The position numbers and the translations under genes are program-made. Below are positions 12,696 to 12,874 of a stretch of 12,874 bases of DNA, piece after piece. Below the pieces are notes generated by a model, which was not told the origin of the DNA, ran no database searches, and saw only the letters and a program-made list of their open reading frames with translations. This DNA is from an uncultured Oscillospiraceae bacterium (GTDB lineage Bacteria; Bacillota; Clostridia; Oscillospirales; Ruminococcaceae), in contig CAKSPU010000055.1 in the NCBI GenBank assembly GCA_934486875.1, positions 1 to 12,874 of the forward strand, written 5' to 3'. Position 1 is the stretch's first letter; each line of letters opens with the position of its first letter.

Positions 12696-12874
12696 TCACC
12701 CCCCGAATGCAATATATCCCACAGCAGTCGAACCCATTGTCGAAACATTTGCAGGTGTTATTGTAAAGCTGTTCGTTCCGCAGGACAGTGCAAATCCGCC
12801 CTGAACAACGTGACCGTTAGAATGAAACAACACAAACACAGGGCTAAACGGCAGCGAAACAGTCTTTGCTGTAC
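12696..12874 (-). CDS. Phage tail/baseplate-type protein, C-terminal fragment (5' end outside window)
   Basis: The last 58 residues of a protein whose gene begins beyond the window. The sequence is beta-rich and glycine/serine/threonine-rich (TVSLPFSPVFVLFHSNGHVV, TNSFTITPANVSTMG) and ends in VGYIAFGG. Endings of the YxAFG type, with preceding short beta strands, are common in C-terminal domains of phage tail-fibre and receptor-binding proteins of Firmicutes phages. Its stop codon lies four bases before the next ATG, in keeping with an operon. The exact family cannot be named from this fragment. Confidence 0.55.
   Translation of the reverse strand, partial: TAKTVSLPFSPVFVLFHSNGHVVQGGFALSCGTNSFTITPANVSTMGSTAVGYIAFGG

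Larger units (their letters stand above)
9397..12874. mobile_element. One end of a prophage or prophage-derived element inserted in dpaB (continues beyond window)
   Basis: From the broken dpaB frame rightward lie a large serine recombinase, a small membrane-protein gene, and minus-strand genes for a PF06541-type membrane protein, a DUF4376-like protein and a tail-type protein. The recombinase sits at the element's edge, as is usual. The first ~2.2 kb are visibly more AT-rich than the host genes to the left, while the late genes (11671 onward) are closer to host composition. The left boundary is placed by loss of DpaB similarity; the right boundary and the 5' half of dpaB are not in the window. 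Confidence 0.78.

Noticed and set aside
1..12874. CRISPR arrays, tRNA and rRNA genes
   Set aside because: No regularly spaced direct repeats, no tRNA cloverleaf with GTTCRA-type arm and no rRNA stretches were noticed on either strand.

Overview
The window looks like chromosomal DNA of a low-to-mid-GC Gram-positive anaerobe of the Clostridia, most likely Ruminococcaceae (Ruminococcus-like). The reasons are the TIGR04086 / SCIFF / SCIFF-maturase gene order typical of Clostridia, the tail of a clostridial dipicolinate synthase gene, strong Shine-Dalgarno sites, and SLH and cell-wall-binding surface proteins. The genus is inferred from protein style only.

Left part (1-5060, all + strand): the 3' end of the glycogen branching enzyme gene glgB; a four-helix TIGR04086-type membrane protein; the 45-codon SCIFF ranthipeptide precursor scfA, with its own promoter; a strong hairpin; the radical SAM/SPASM maturase scfB; then a divergent type IIA topoisomerase A subunit (parC-like) with no B subunit beside it, closed by a terminator. 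ScfB is expected to install a Cys-to-Thr thioether in ScfA.

Middle part (5060-9105): a 176-bp palindromic MITE-like element, a promoter and a DUF5662 gene with terminator, then two secreted-protein genes in a row (a YcdB/PepSY-like protein with a C-terminal SLH region, and a protein with cell-wall-binding repeats plus an Ig-like domain). A second, 101-bp palindromic element of the same family and a bidirectional terminator follow.

Right part (9106-12874): the C-terminal ~45% of dipicolinate synthase subunit B (dpaB/spoVFB) lies on the minus strand. Its reading frame is interrupted just where a large serine recombinase gene ends. Beyond it come a small divergently transcribed membrane-protein gene and the end of a phage late operon (a tail-type protein C-terminus, a DUF4376-like protein and a PF06541 holin-like membrane protein), which runs out of the window. 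The simplest reading is one end of a prophage or prophage-derived element inserted inside a spore-specific gene. This recalls skin-type intervening elements that are excised in the mother cell to rebuild the gene. It is the most interesting feature here; the other end and the 5' half of dpaB lie outside the window.

No tRNA, rRNA or CRISPR array was seen.
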